Shown here: positions 35,200-45,806 of the stretch, one piece after another
Layout of the letters: every line of letters starts with the position of its first letter
Position numbering within the stretch: position 1 is the first letter of the stretch
Origin: Asterella californica
Lineage: Eukaryota; Streptophyta; Marchantiopsida; Marchantiales; Aytoniaceae
Direction of reading: 5' to 3'
DNA length: 64,000 nt
NCBI GenBank assembly: GCA_036924285.1
Contig: JAYKYS010000005.1
Location: 25,270,001 to 25,334,000 of the forward strand
The notes under the pieces: model-generated
The model's database searches: none
What the model was told of the DNA's origin: nothing
The model's input: only the letters and a program-made list of their open reading frames with translations
Made by a program: the position numbers and the translations under genes

Positions 35200-36240
35200 A
35201 TTTGTTGTTCAGTGTTCAAAGTTTTAGGTATGGCTGCATTCGATGTAGTCTTCTTTTTACTAAATCAATGTTCTCAGGAGGTCAAACTGACGCTGTGCTG
35301 AGTTCAAATCCTCAGTTGGTCAGCCAACAGCGCTCTCATGCTACCCAAGGGGGATTTGGACTTGTAATCCTAAACTTCCATACACACCAAACTAATCGTT
35401 CAAACTCTCCACTGTTCTAAAGCTTGAAAGTGCTTAATGTTAGAGCTCTCCACATATAATACTTCACATTCGTGCAAAGTTTGAAGAAGTTCCAAGCCTT
35501 CTCACGTTTCGTCGCGGAAAACATCGAAGCAGTCCACGTGTTTCAGTCTCTAGCACATCTCATTTAGTATCTCACTCCACACGTCCGCCTGAATACGGTA
35601 GTGGGGTCATGCGTGTTAACTTCTACAAAAACGAGTCGAAACCAGTCTGATAGCATCGACTCTCTTTGTAATAACGCGAAATGCTCGAAGACGATGGTGC
35701 AGTTCATGCCTTACATGAGGCGACTGCGCAATCATTTTCTTCTGACTGTTTTGGCTTGGAAACTTGTGAATATCATTTCCGAAACAGAAGATGGAATCAA
35801 CTGGAGATCGACTACAACACGTCACGTGACTCGTGAGATAACGTCACGTGACTCGTGACGAACAACTTGCCGCTACTCCAGAGAATCCCAATTGGAGGTT
35901 TGACTTGTCCAATGGGTCGGGTCCTATTGCCGAGGCCGTCAGACTGTGCAAGGATAACATCGCACGGCTACAGAGAGCCGAACAGAGAAGGCTTAAAAAC
36001 AGAAAACTGGTGCATCTTCCATTCTCCACAGCTGAACAAAAACGTCCTCACATCGCCCACAGTAATCTAGTTTACTGGTCCAATGCTTTGACTACAGTAA
36101 AGTTAGAGACGTGTTGCAGAGTTAGCGAGAGTTCTCCAAGTAGTCGCATACTTGTAAAGCTATCTCACGTGCAGTTGAGTCTACTGCTCAGCATTTCACA
36201 GTTCAACCTTTCATAGTGAAGCCGAACTGAAACCAATCGC
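35200..36240. other. Possible remainder of the Harbinger element, unassigned
   Basis: Overlapping plus-strand frames at 35601-35858 and 35848-36216 encode unrecognised proteins. The second (NPNWRFDLSNGSGPIAEAVRL, then LQRAEQRRLKNRK) is basic and could be DNA-binding. No homology can be claimed. Confidence 0.25.
35819..35858. promoter_or_regulatory. Duplicated G-box palindrome
   Basis: The 18-base word acgtcacgtgactcgtga occurs at 35819-35836 and 35841-35858. Each copy holds the perfect palindrome GTCACGTGAC with a CACGTG core, the classic plant bZIP/bHLH site. It overlaps unassigned open frames, so a regulatory role is only a possibility. Confidence 0.4.
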
Positions 36241-36290
36241 AAAACAAAATAAATAGAATCTAAAACATTTAGAACTGAACTATTCACAGA

Positions 36291-36372
36291 CCCCTGCATA
36301 TTATTCACCAAATATGCAGGGGTTCTATTTACTAACCACTTTTTCCGACATGAAGGGTTAAATAATAAATTA
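36291..36372 (-). repeat. Hairpin element, copy 4 (two stems, minus strand)
   Basis: Stem 1 is 36325-36344 with 36353-36372, loop 8, with the family arm aagggttaaataataaatta. Stem 2 is a perfect 12-bp pair (36291-36302 with 36311-36322, cccctgcatatt). Read on the minus strand, the order of the stems matches copies 1-3. Confidence 0.85.
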
Positions 36373-36989
36373 AAGTTATATTTCATTAATATATTAATAA
36401 TCATTGGATATCATTAATATTTACAAGTGATCTGCTATGTTCTTTCCTTATGGATTACGTCTTGAATTTTAATACCAGTCTCCTCGGTTGACATGTTACA
36501 TTATATAAATATTTAATATTTAATACAGAAAATATTTAAGAATAAGTGTTACATTTGCTAGTAATATGAATTGCACATGGTACTAACTGATCATAATAAA
36601 TTCAGTAAACGCTTTTCTTATAAATACAGAACTTACTCCAGTCATGACTAGAACCAATCAACATCAGTAGTTCTGCCCCTATCCCTCCGATTCACCATCA
36701 TACATATTTTTCTAACCTGTAGAACAAAATAAAACCACTGTGTTTGGAATTAAACTATTTTAGAACCGAACCAGTGACTTTAAGAACCGAATCAGTTACA
36801 TATACATGCAATATGAACTTCTGAGGAACTTTTCCCTAGTTATAGAAAGATAAAATTTTGCTGTGATTGTTAAATGTTAAATACATTTAGAGTTGCGAGT
36901 GGTCCAAACTTAACCTATACTGAAAGCGTGGACAAACGCAGTTTTAAGAAATACATATACAGGAAGCGCGCAAGGGATATAAAATAATT

Positions 36990-37095
36990 TACTGAAAGGG
37001 TAAGTGATAAGTTCAACCCTGGTATACTAACCTCTCCCGAAGGGATATAAAATCTTTACTGAGGGGTTAGATGATAAGTTAAACCCTTGCATATT
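36990..37095. repeat. Repeat possibly related to the hairpin family
   Basis: The words gataagttcaaccct and gataagttaaaccct repeat near 37007 and 37071. Between them ctaacc and ggggttag form an imperfect stem. The layout differs from the four clear copies. Confidence 0.4.
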
Positions 37096-37364
37096 CACTA
37101 ATGCGTCACTTTTATTCTACATGCCAATCGTGGTGGAGAAGTTCCTAGCGCAAACCAAAAGGCAAAAAAAGCATGTAAATATTCTATTACGTTTCTTTCT
37201 GGGCACTGTCGCTAGGTAAGTATACTAGGAGACTGTTAATTTTATTTATTTTCGAGATAGACTATACGTTACTGGGGGTCCTAATGCAATCGAGGTAAAA
37301 CTTTGGAGAACTTACGTTTTCTTTTCTTTTCACTGATAAATATCGTACACAAATATTAATATAA

Positions 37365-37387
37365 ACATATATATATATATATATATT
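37365..37387. repeat. TA microsatellite
   Basis: About ten TA units lie in AT-rich DNA. Confidence 0.85.
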
Positions 37388-37749
37388 ATAATGATAACCG
37401 GATAACCCATACAATAAGAGCGTACACACGTGCTTCCAACGCAAAAGAGTAAGAACCTGATGGTTTTGGTTCTGATTTTCTGAATTTGATTCGAACACAA
37501 GTCACATAATAATTAGGTCAGGGGACCCCTTGGAATCGCCCCATTGGTACGATGGATCGAACTGCGTGAATACCACAAGGGCAAACATAAAACAAGGAAC
37601 TAACTTGAAGCGAGCACGTTAGTAACACCCTTTGTAAGGACGCTTTGTAGGGGTCCATGGAGATTCGTGGAAAGCCGCTCTAAGACTGCTAGACCACAAG
37701 AGCTTCAGAAGGATTTCGCGGACCTATCATTTCCATAGGGCTTTGAACT

Positions 37750-38310
37750 GGTATATAATGGTGCACGGGTAAAGCAGTTTTCGGAGAAAACAGTAACTTC
37801 CACCGCACACTTAGTAACCCAAATAGTTCTGAATCCATGCAATACAAACAAAGAGTAACAAAGAGTGGTAACATGTACGCTACCTTGGTTTGAGAAGTTA
37901 GCGAATGTGTAGAACCGAGATCGGGCAAAGGTGAAATGTGTAGGGAAAGCAGAATTCCAATGGTACCCCAGGTAAGGAAGTGCAAGAGAGATGACAAGTA
38001 AAAAATGCGATGCATAACTATCTGAGCGAGAGAGCAACTATAACTGTAACATTGCGCGATAAGCCAGAAAACAGAGTGCATGAAAGGCGAGTTATCTAGA
38101 TAATGACAAACATAAACGTATGCACCGTCTGGAGAAGCAATCATGAAGCATCCGGAAATAATGGAACCAGCACCAGACTGTCAAACTATGACGAAGGTAG
38201 AGGTTAGAGGCAATTCTCCCAATAAAGGTCACGGACAAAGCTGTAGAGTAATGAGTAGATGTACACTGAAAACACCTAACTACCGCAAGATACACATAGA
38301 GCATGCAACA
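37750..38310. repeat. Dispersed repeat, partner of the Ku70 intron copy
   Basis: About 560 bp is clearly related to 41090-41545. Shared blocks in the same order include acgggtaaagcag, gagaaaacagt, cttggtttgagaagt, gaaatgtgtagg, caaaggtca and acacctaactacc, ending agagcatgcaaca. This copy has roughly 90 extra bases near 38085-38175. No domain is seen in the frames, so it is likely a non-autonomous element or decayed fragment. Confidence 0.8.
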
Positions 38311-38469
38311 TAGGGGTTTGAAGTGAGTATATGTTCAGAAACGAGAATGAAGAGCTGAAAAATACGTGGATTACATCTTGCCTTAGTAAAGACAGAAGCA
38401 GCTACTAGTCTTTTCATCTACTTTTCATCGGTAAAAAACTCCAAACTTAAGAGACATACCTTCTGCAGA

Positions 38470-38543
38470 GGAAGGGGTGGTAACTTGTATACCATACATG
38501 AGAACGCAGAGGAAGGGGTGGTATACAAGTTACCACCCCTTCC
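38470..38543. repeat. Perfect 24-bp inverted repeat, 26-nt loop
   Basis: Arms 38470-38493 and 38520-38543 pair perfectly (ggaaggggtggtaacttg in the left arm). The outer flanks continue with partial pairing. The word cagaggaaggggtgg is also directly repeated, so part of the loop resembles the left arm. A transcript would fold as a short miRNA-like hairpin. Confidence 0.9.
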
Positions 38544-38619
38544 TTCTGTTTCTCCCCACCTCCCGTTTCTCACTGTACACTTCTCCCAGATACTCTTGAC
38601 CAACAGTATCGAAATTCGG

Positions 38620-39540
38620 TGGTAAAGAGGTTCTCTATCTCATGAAAAATTACTGTTATGAACCTTATCTAGACATGGTCAGGTCGCTAGGTAGTCACTA
38701 CGTCATTTTATTCCCCTGATCAAATAATATGCGCTCGAATGGCGGACTAGTTTAGAAACTTTACCCTAGAACACAAGTCCCTTGAAGTTATAACAGGTCC
38801 AGAGATAACATGATATGACCCTGTAAATCACACTTCGACAACGTTTTCCGACTAAAATCGTCACTCACGGCAGCCCAGCAGAATCTGACTGTCCACCCGA
38901 CTTCTATGGAAGATATGGAGCTTTCCACCGTCCTGTTTATGCCTGAGAGAATGGCAGTTCGCGAGAGCGCAGGCTGCTAACTTAAGACTATCGTCTCGTC
39001 AAACACACTGGCTTGGAAATCGCCTTTGCTTTTCATCCTGGTAGATGTGTAAGCGATAGTAAAATGCTAATCATACGAAATACATCTCTGCAAGTAGTGA
39101 GCACAAGAAAGCTGTAGGAACTTGCATGCAAACCGTGGTAGTGTACAACACACCTGAACCATGCCGTGATTTAGGTTCAAAAATCACGAAACATGAAGTG
39201 GAATGTTCGTTTCAGATCTGGCATCCTATGGCTGAGTTCAGGACTTTAAGAGAAACTGAACTCAATGAAGAAGTACATGTCAACTCAACTAAACCATGTA
39301 GCTCCTTCCATACACCGCTTATGTTCGATGAGATCTGTTAGTAACTAATGTTCTGAGGCTGCTCCAGTGAAAAAACAAAGTCTCTTCTACAAAACTACCT
39401 TATCGTGTACCTAAACTGCCTACATGTCAAACCTCGTACAAGTTTTTAGCAGGTTACCGCGAGTGTTCTCTAGCATGACCAGGCCTGATGTTTCCTTGTT
39501 TGTCGTTGACAGTAGAACGCAGGTAAAGCAGCTGATATGT
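38620..39540. other. Ku70 downstream region
   Basis: No gene is recognised. A 71-codon plus-strand frame (39126-39341) has no resemblance. It probably includes the Ku70 3' untranslated region. Confidence 0.4.
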
Positions 39541-39545
39541 GAAAT

Positions 39546-42500
39546 TTACTTGCCTAAATGAGTCAGTATTCTGCTTATCAGAACATCTTTCTTCCCTGTC
39601 AACGGGAGTTTGTTCGCTGACAAGTAGTACTTTAGTTCGACCACGGTGAGGTCCTTCAACTGCATGCGGGAAAGCAGCGACGTCAATAAGGAGCAATTGG
39701 CAAAACAGATACGCATCACTCCATTGTTTGAACACAAAAGCATGCACCGCACCTGTCCGTTATCCGCTAATTCGTTCCAGTTGTACTGAGTAGCTTCCTG
39801 TGAGGCGACTTCCACGGCGGCCTTCCGTTTCTGAGCTGCAGCACTGCCTTTGGCCTTCTGGCTTTCTGCCTCTGCCATCTCCTCGTCATATGTCTCACCA
39901 TATACTGAATTCTTTAACTGTTTCACAGCTGACACCACCGAGCCCCTGCATTCAAAGCAGGCAGTTAGCACTTTCACCAGAGTCGTCCCTTTCAGACATC
40001 AGCGGTCCCGTGCCCTTGGTTGATTCCCCTCAACTTCCTCAAGGCTGCAATGGAGGCGGGAAAGGCCTGACAAATCACCAAATTTAGTGGTCCCTGGGCT
40101 TACAATTTCATGCCTTCTTCATCGGGAAGCGTTTCATCTTTCACCTCCGGCAACTCATCTTCTTCAAGAGCAAGGGCTTGTAGTATAGCATAATGTCTCT
40201 GTAAGGCTGGCGCAAACATACGAAAAGCTGCTATAAGTTTCATGTTCCAATATCGCACAACGTAAACTGACCAACTGGTAGCAAGGAACAAACACTTTCT
40301 GCGTTAATTAATACAAGATACCATTTGAACACCAGTCCTGGAGATGAGACGAATATGTGAGCATTTGGTGTTTTGTCCAATGTCATCCATGACACTCTCC
40401 CTAACCGCACTTACCTGGATTCTGAATCTGGTAGACAGTGAAGTCTTTGAGGTCTAGTTTTCTCATCAACGCAACAGCTTTGTCAATCTGTTTGTCAACT
40501 CCCCGTCTAGGGTGGTTGACGGTGTCAGCATGATACTGTGAACACAGTTGAGGGAAGTTAGCCTGCGCTTGTAAAAGCAAATCCAGTCTACCTGAACGTG
40601 TAATCCAGTGTTTTCTCTTAGAACCAGTCAAGACTCTTACCTTCTCGGCAGGTCGGATGTCATCTGCGTACGGCAAGTAGATCATATGCATGCCTGGAGG
40701 CTGAAGTTGATTACCAGCCTCGTCAGTTTGCTCTTCCTGTGACCAAGTATACAATAAATATGAGGGCGTCCTTGAGGTTCTGCCGCACCTTGAAGGAAAA
40801 CATTTAGATCGTATGAGTTACGACAACCTACTTCTGGTTGAGCCAATTCTTGCAGATCTCAAAAGATTCCGGTAACCAGTCCATCAACTTCGGGGAATCC
40901 CAGCTGTAAACCGTAGACAAGCTGACACCAAGATGACACCTAATGGGTATACTCTTACCAAGGAGTTGAACCAACAGCCTACCTGTCCCTGAACCCTTAC
41001 CGCAAAATGCCATAATACGAATCAAACAGCCCCCATTGATGTATAGATCATATTCACTAGAATGGTAAATAAGGTAAGAACAGCGTATATACTGATACAC
41101 GGGTAAAGCAGCTTTCAGAGAAAACAGTGACTTCGCCCGCACATTAAAGGTAGCCCCAAAATAGTTTTGAACCCACGTAAGTTAAGGTGAGTAACGAAGA
41201 GTGGTAAAATGTATGCTGACTTGGTTTGAGAAGTCAGCGAATGAATATAACCGAGTTTGGGCCAAGAGGAAATGTGTAGGGTGAGCACGTTTCCAAGATG
41301 GTACCCCCTGGTGGCAGTAGGACAGAATACAAATATAAATGCGATGCCTAACGAGCTGAGCGAGAAGACAACTATTATCAGTAATAACTGACCCAGCAAG
41401 CGCACCAGCTAGAGTGTCAACCCAGAAGAAACTAGAGGTTAGAAGCAAATCTCCCAACAAAGGTCATGGACACAGCTGTAAGTATTGAGTAGGTGTGCAC
41501 TGAAACACCTAACTACCACAAGGTTTTGTGGTACACGCAGAGCATGCAACAGAACACACTCCCGTCCCATGCACGTCAACCTGCTCTCTGACTTCATCAG
41601 CACCCAACAGAGAGGGTTGGGCTGTAGATGAGTTGGAAAAGTGGTCAATCAGATGAAGACTTAACCGACTCATCAGGACCTTATCGGTCCAGGAGTTTCT
41701 GTTCAGTTCCGGGACATCTGAGGGCAAACTCCCGGTAAGAACAGCGTATAGTAAGTCCATAACATCTCTTGTTATTGTGCACAGCAAGAGCTGAAATTAC
41801 AGACAGAACACACCTGCGCAACCAAAGCAACTAGTCGTGGATTGGGGGTCGCTCCATAAAATGCTAAAGCAAACCTGCATGAAGTCCTTGCATTAGAATC
41901 TTGCGACCCTAAATATTTTTGGTCCTCGCTACATACAAGAGAGGACTTCTAATTCCAAACCCAAGCCGGATGAGTGAACAATACTCACTTCTGCAAGTTC
42001 AGCATAGACCTGTGGATAGCAATAAATGCACATGCACTCCCGTTGATTTCCTGTCATTACACGACCGTCAAACTTTAAACGCGGCTGATATGCGCTCCCT
42101 TCCATTTCCAAGCATTCTGTGCAATTGCATACCTCTGCCAAAATGGATGTGGACGAAAATTGTTACGTTATATTGTACATATGCACACCTCTTCATCAGG
42201 ATATAAGAACGTGGGAGGACGAAGATTGTAGTAATCCCTCAAGCACTCTAAGGATTTAAACCCGAGAAGTTGGAGTTGGATAGTTGAGATCCTTTTCAGT
42301 TGCGAGATCTCATCAGCAGTAAACAAAGCCCTTTTGCTGCGAGAAACGTACGATGATCAGGACGACCGGAAATGATTCTAGAACCTACGCAACTGAGAGA
42401 AACTGAAGGAAGTAATTCTGATCATATGATACTTGCTTTATCTCTTCATCACATGTTGAGCTGGAATGTTCAGCGGCTATTGTTACCCGGAGTAATCATG

Positions 42501-45500
42501 AAAGCGCTTTAGAGGTCCGGTCATTATAGCTCCTGTGTCCGAGCATATGTACGACCTTTCCGCCTGCTAGGAAACACCGCACGGTCAGTTCATCAATGTG
42601 TGGATATGAAATCAATAAGATAAATAGAGATGATAAAGTCGTGGGAAGTGTAGAATAACCGAAGGTTTTCGTTCACTTCAGCTTTCCGTATGAATATTTA
42701 CCTTCAAAGGAGCGTTGGATTTCGACTCAAGCCACATGGTCGTACCTGAACAGCCAAAGACTCTCATAAGGACCATGCAACAACTTTAGCTGTAATATCT
42801 TCAACGTCCTGCAGTAACTATGTACCTTTGGTTGCTGGCCGCATCATGGCGTAAGAACGAAGGCCGATTTCCAATCCACTTGTAATCGTAAGAATCATTT
42901 TCCGGATCACACGCTTCTTAAACATTTTTTTCCGCATCTGATCCGCTAGATCAGCGAACCTTCATAACAAGAAGAAATCAGACTAAACCAGTAAGGAGAT
43001 AGACTCTGCCATTAGCGAGTTTCATTGCTTGGTAGAGAGTATATCAAAGATCATACAAAGTTGATAATCACATCAGTGTGCTCCCAATCCCTTATGAAAA
43101 TACCATTCCTTGCAAATCAAATCTCGGCAATCAAACTTTCCTTCTCTACACGAATCTACGCACATTGCAGTGGACTCTAACGACTCAACATGTAAACATC
43201 ATCGGAACCTTCTAATATCTGGTGCTTTATGGTCTTCAAAGTTGCGGAAGGTAACCTGTTGGAGGCATTTGTCATAAATCCCACGTCATCGTCATCATCT
43301 ACTTGAATCATATCCTGTAAAACAGTTGCAAGAAACGGAGTCAATTCTCTGATATGCATTAAATACCATAAACTCCGGAATCAGAATATAAGGTAGTACA
43401 CTTCGCTTGGTGATTTGGTACGCTAGATTCTCAGTCAATACTTCCCTGACAAGCTGAAACTCTGGAGTACATCGTGAGGCGTTCTGCGCTTACCGAATAG
43501 AATATATTGACGTTGAACTGCTCTCCCGGTCTGTTGAAAGGGTAAAGCTCAATTCCAATACCCAGATCTTGAGCATCCTTCACAGTAGGACAAACTGATC
43601 GTCAACAGAAGCATGTGGCATGACAGTATGGTCCGCCCCGGCCTCTTAGAGGACAACATATAGGGAGTAAACGTCCCGAATCCAACAGACGGACAGACAC
43701 TGATGTGATAAGCCAGATCTCGGACATCAGGTGTGAGAGGACGCTACCACTACGTTCGGAAAATATTATACAAATATGTTTTGGCACAAAAGTGACAGTT
43801 GACATCTGAGTCACCTTTGCTCTCTGAATTGTTGTTCTCCGGAGGTCTGCTTTGACTAAAGGGCTTGTATTTTCAAGAGGGTCATCATTATTAGTGAAGA
43901 TGTATATTCGCTTCGCAACATTCTTGGAGGACCTGCACAAAAACCCTCAACTTCTGTTTACAGAGGAGAATCGACTACCAATGCTGCATAATTCTATCTT
44001 AAGTGCTTGAGAGACTCAGATGGACGTTTCTTTCTCAGATGGGTGGAAGATCTTCCGCGACAAATGTTGTACAATTACCCTGTACGAAGCATCGCCTGCG
44101 CCACCCAAAGAGCGTTGTAGAGCATACTCTCTTTCGCATCCATGGCTCTGTCAGTTCGACTTCCAATGTCCTTCTCGAAAGTTTCTGTGGAAGTATTGGA
44201 CTAATTAACGTTTAGTTGCACTCTCAGCATCTGAAGTGTCATGATGGACGACCAAGTTGCCTCACTGTTTCAGAAAGGAACTTCGGAGCCATTTAGTACG
44301 GAAACTTGCTGCAAATTGTAATTGCTTGGTTGAACAAAGTTCGGAAGAGAGACTGACGAAAATACTGAATTCAAGCACTCGAGCTTCAGCACCTACAAAG
44401 AGAGAGGAAAGCACATTCATGCTTAGCTAACGTTCCGATGTATATGGTGTACTTGAGAGGAGGTCTGAAATGAACCACCTAAACTCAAAAAGACAAAACA
44501 TTTGATATCACAGTGCATTTTGCCTACCATTGACACGCTCGAGATCTCTGATAAGTTGTGCCGATGGTACTCCCAACTCACTGAACACATAAACACCTTC
44601 TGACTCTTGAATATTTTTCTTCTCTCTCTGTTGTGAAGGCCAAATACCAAGTTAAGTATTGAACCATGACACATAAACAGTTGTAAATCGATTCTGTAAG
44701 TGACAATCATGACGTATAATGCAAAACACAGGCAACATTGATGGCGTGCGTTGCTAAAGTAGATGGTAGTACAAAGTGGACAACTTACTGTGTTAAAGAA
44801 ACACACACCCACTTCATCTGTGTCTCGAGAAATAATTCGAGTTTTTAGCTCGTTAGTAACGCCATTGATGACTGTTGAAAACGCTGTCTTGTTTTTCTCC
44901 TGCAACCGAATCACGATCCATGCTATGAGAGACCATAGGAAAACCGATTTCTGGAAACTTTCAAGTCATACTAACTTGGCCGAAACAGAGAATATTACCT
45001 CCGGCCCGAGTGGTAGAAACATATCGGCACTCGCATCTACCAAGTATACAATAAATTCCTTGCTTGAAGAAAATTCCTGTCAAGCGAGACAGACCAAGTA
45101 GTATTTGCATTTCCAAGAGTCAGAATACTTAATGACTGAGTACGGAAGCGACAATCCGTCAAACCCCTAGTGCGACACTGTACCGAGAACAAAGGTGCTC
45201 ACGGTTGGTATGGGAGATACATCCATAAGCCAAATTTGAAGAAAACTGAAATGGCTTCAAATGATTTTCTACCCGTAGATATGAAGTACATTGCGAGAAT
45301 GAGCTTATTGTTGTCTCCTTTGAATCGCAGCTGTTTTCTCATGGGATACTAAACTAGCTCGCAATCTGACAAAGGCAAAAGAAACTGTAGGAAAATCTCC
45401 ATCACGTTCTTCAAATTCCCGAAAGCACAGATGCTGCTGGAAAACAGCAGAAATGTGTCTCTCTAGCACGTAATTCTTCTCCGTCAAGCAGAGCGCTCTG

Positions 45501-45806
45501 CTCGATAAGTCCCAGCATAGGCAACTGGAAGTCTTGAGAAATTGGTTGAATCATACCAAACGTGGAGAAATGACGCCAAGTACGAACATATATCTCCCGA
45601 ATATGCAAACGCCAGAAGAGAAGAGGCCCTGACATCATATCCATTTGAAACAGGAAGTCCAAAACTACGACTAGGAAGGAACAAAGCAGCGGCTGCTGTC
45701 GACAGAGAAGAATGCGCACCAATTCATCGCGAGAACCATCTTGATCCTCCTCATCGTCAACGAACAAGGCCAAGGCCGACTGTTGTTGCTGGGTATACCA
45801 GTCCAT
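39546..45806 (-). CDS. KU70: ATP-dependent DNA helicase subunit Ku70, 19 coding exons
   Basis: Ku70 pairs with Ku80 to form the ring that binds broken DNA ends in non-homologous end joining; in plants it also helps protect telomeres. The chain predicts 653 residues, slightly longer than typical plant Ku70. In order: acidic N-terminus; alpha/beta (vWA-like) domain with KEFIVYLVDASADMF, VGVCFFNT, RIYIFTNNDDP and DAQDLGIGIEL; beta-barrel with QMRKKMFKKR, YICSDTGAIM and LVALVAQ; C-terminal arm with LDLKDFTVYQIQNPALQRHYA; charged linker; and SAP domain (LKDLTVVELKYYLSANKLPL) at the end. Exons from the 5' end: 45720-45806, 44999-45076, 44789-44899, 44528-44627, 44079-44184, 43815-43932, 43494-43577, 43190-43314, 42826-42959, 42702-42745, 42487-42563, 42189-42336, 41989-42050, 41814-41874, 40641-40736, 40415-40535, 40104-40206, 39753-39945, 39546-39659. 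The total is 1,962 nt with no stop. The least typical donor is at 43189 (at|gttgag). Confidence 0.94.
41090..41545. repeat. Dispersed repeat inside a Ku70 intron
   Basis: This copy sits in the largest Ku70 intron (40737-41813, 1,077 bp) and matches 37750-38310 in the same orientation. Both neighbouring exons join correctly, so the insertion appears to be tolerated. The same intron contains a 92-codon minus-strand frame (41509-41787) with no recognisable domain. Confidence 0.8.

Noticed and set aside
35280..35345. tRNA-like words (gttcaaatcc and a D-arm-like block)
   Set aside because: The T-arm-like word reads on the plus strand but the D-arm-like block reads on the minus strand, so no tRNA can fold.
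37689..38144. 151-codon minus-strand frame
   Set aside because: It falls in the repeat shared with the Ku70 intron. The other copy does not preserve the frame and no domain is seen.
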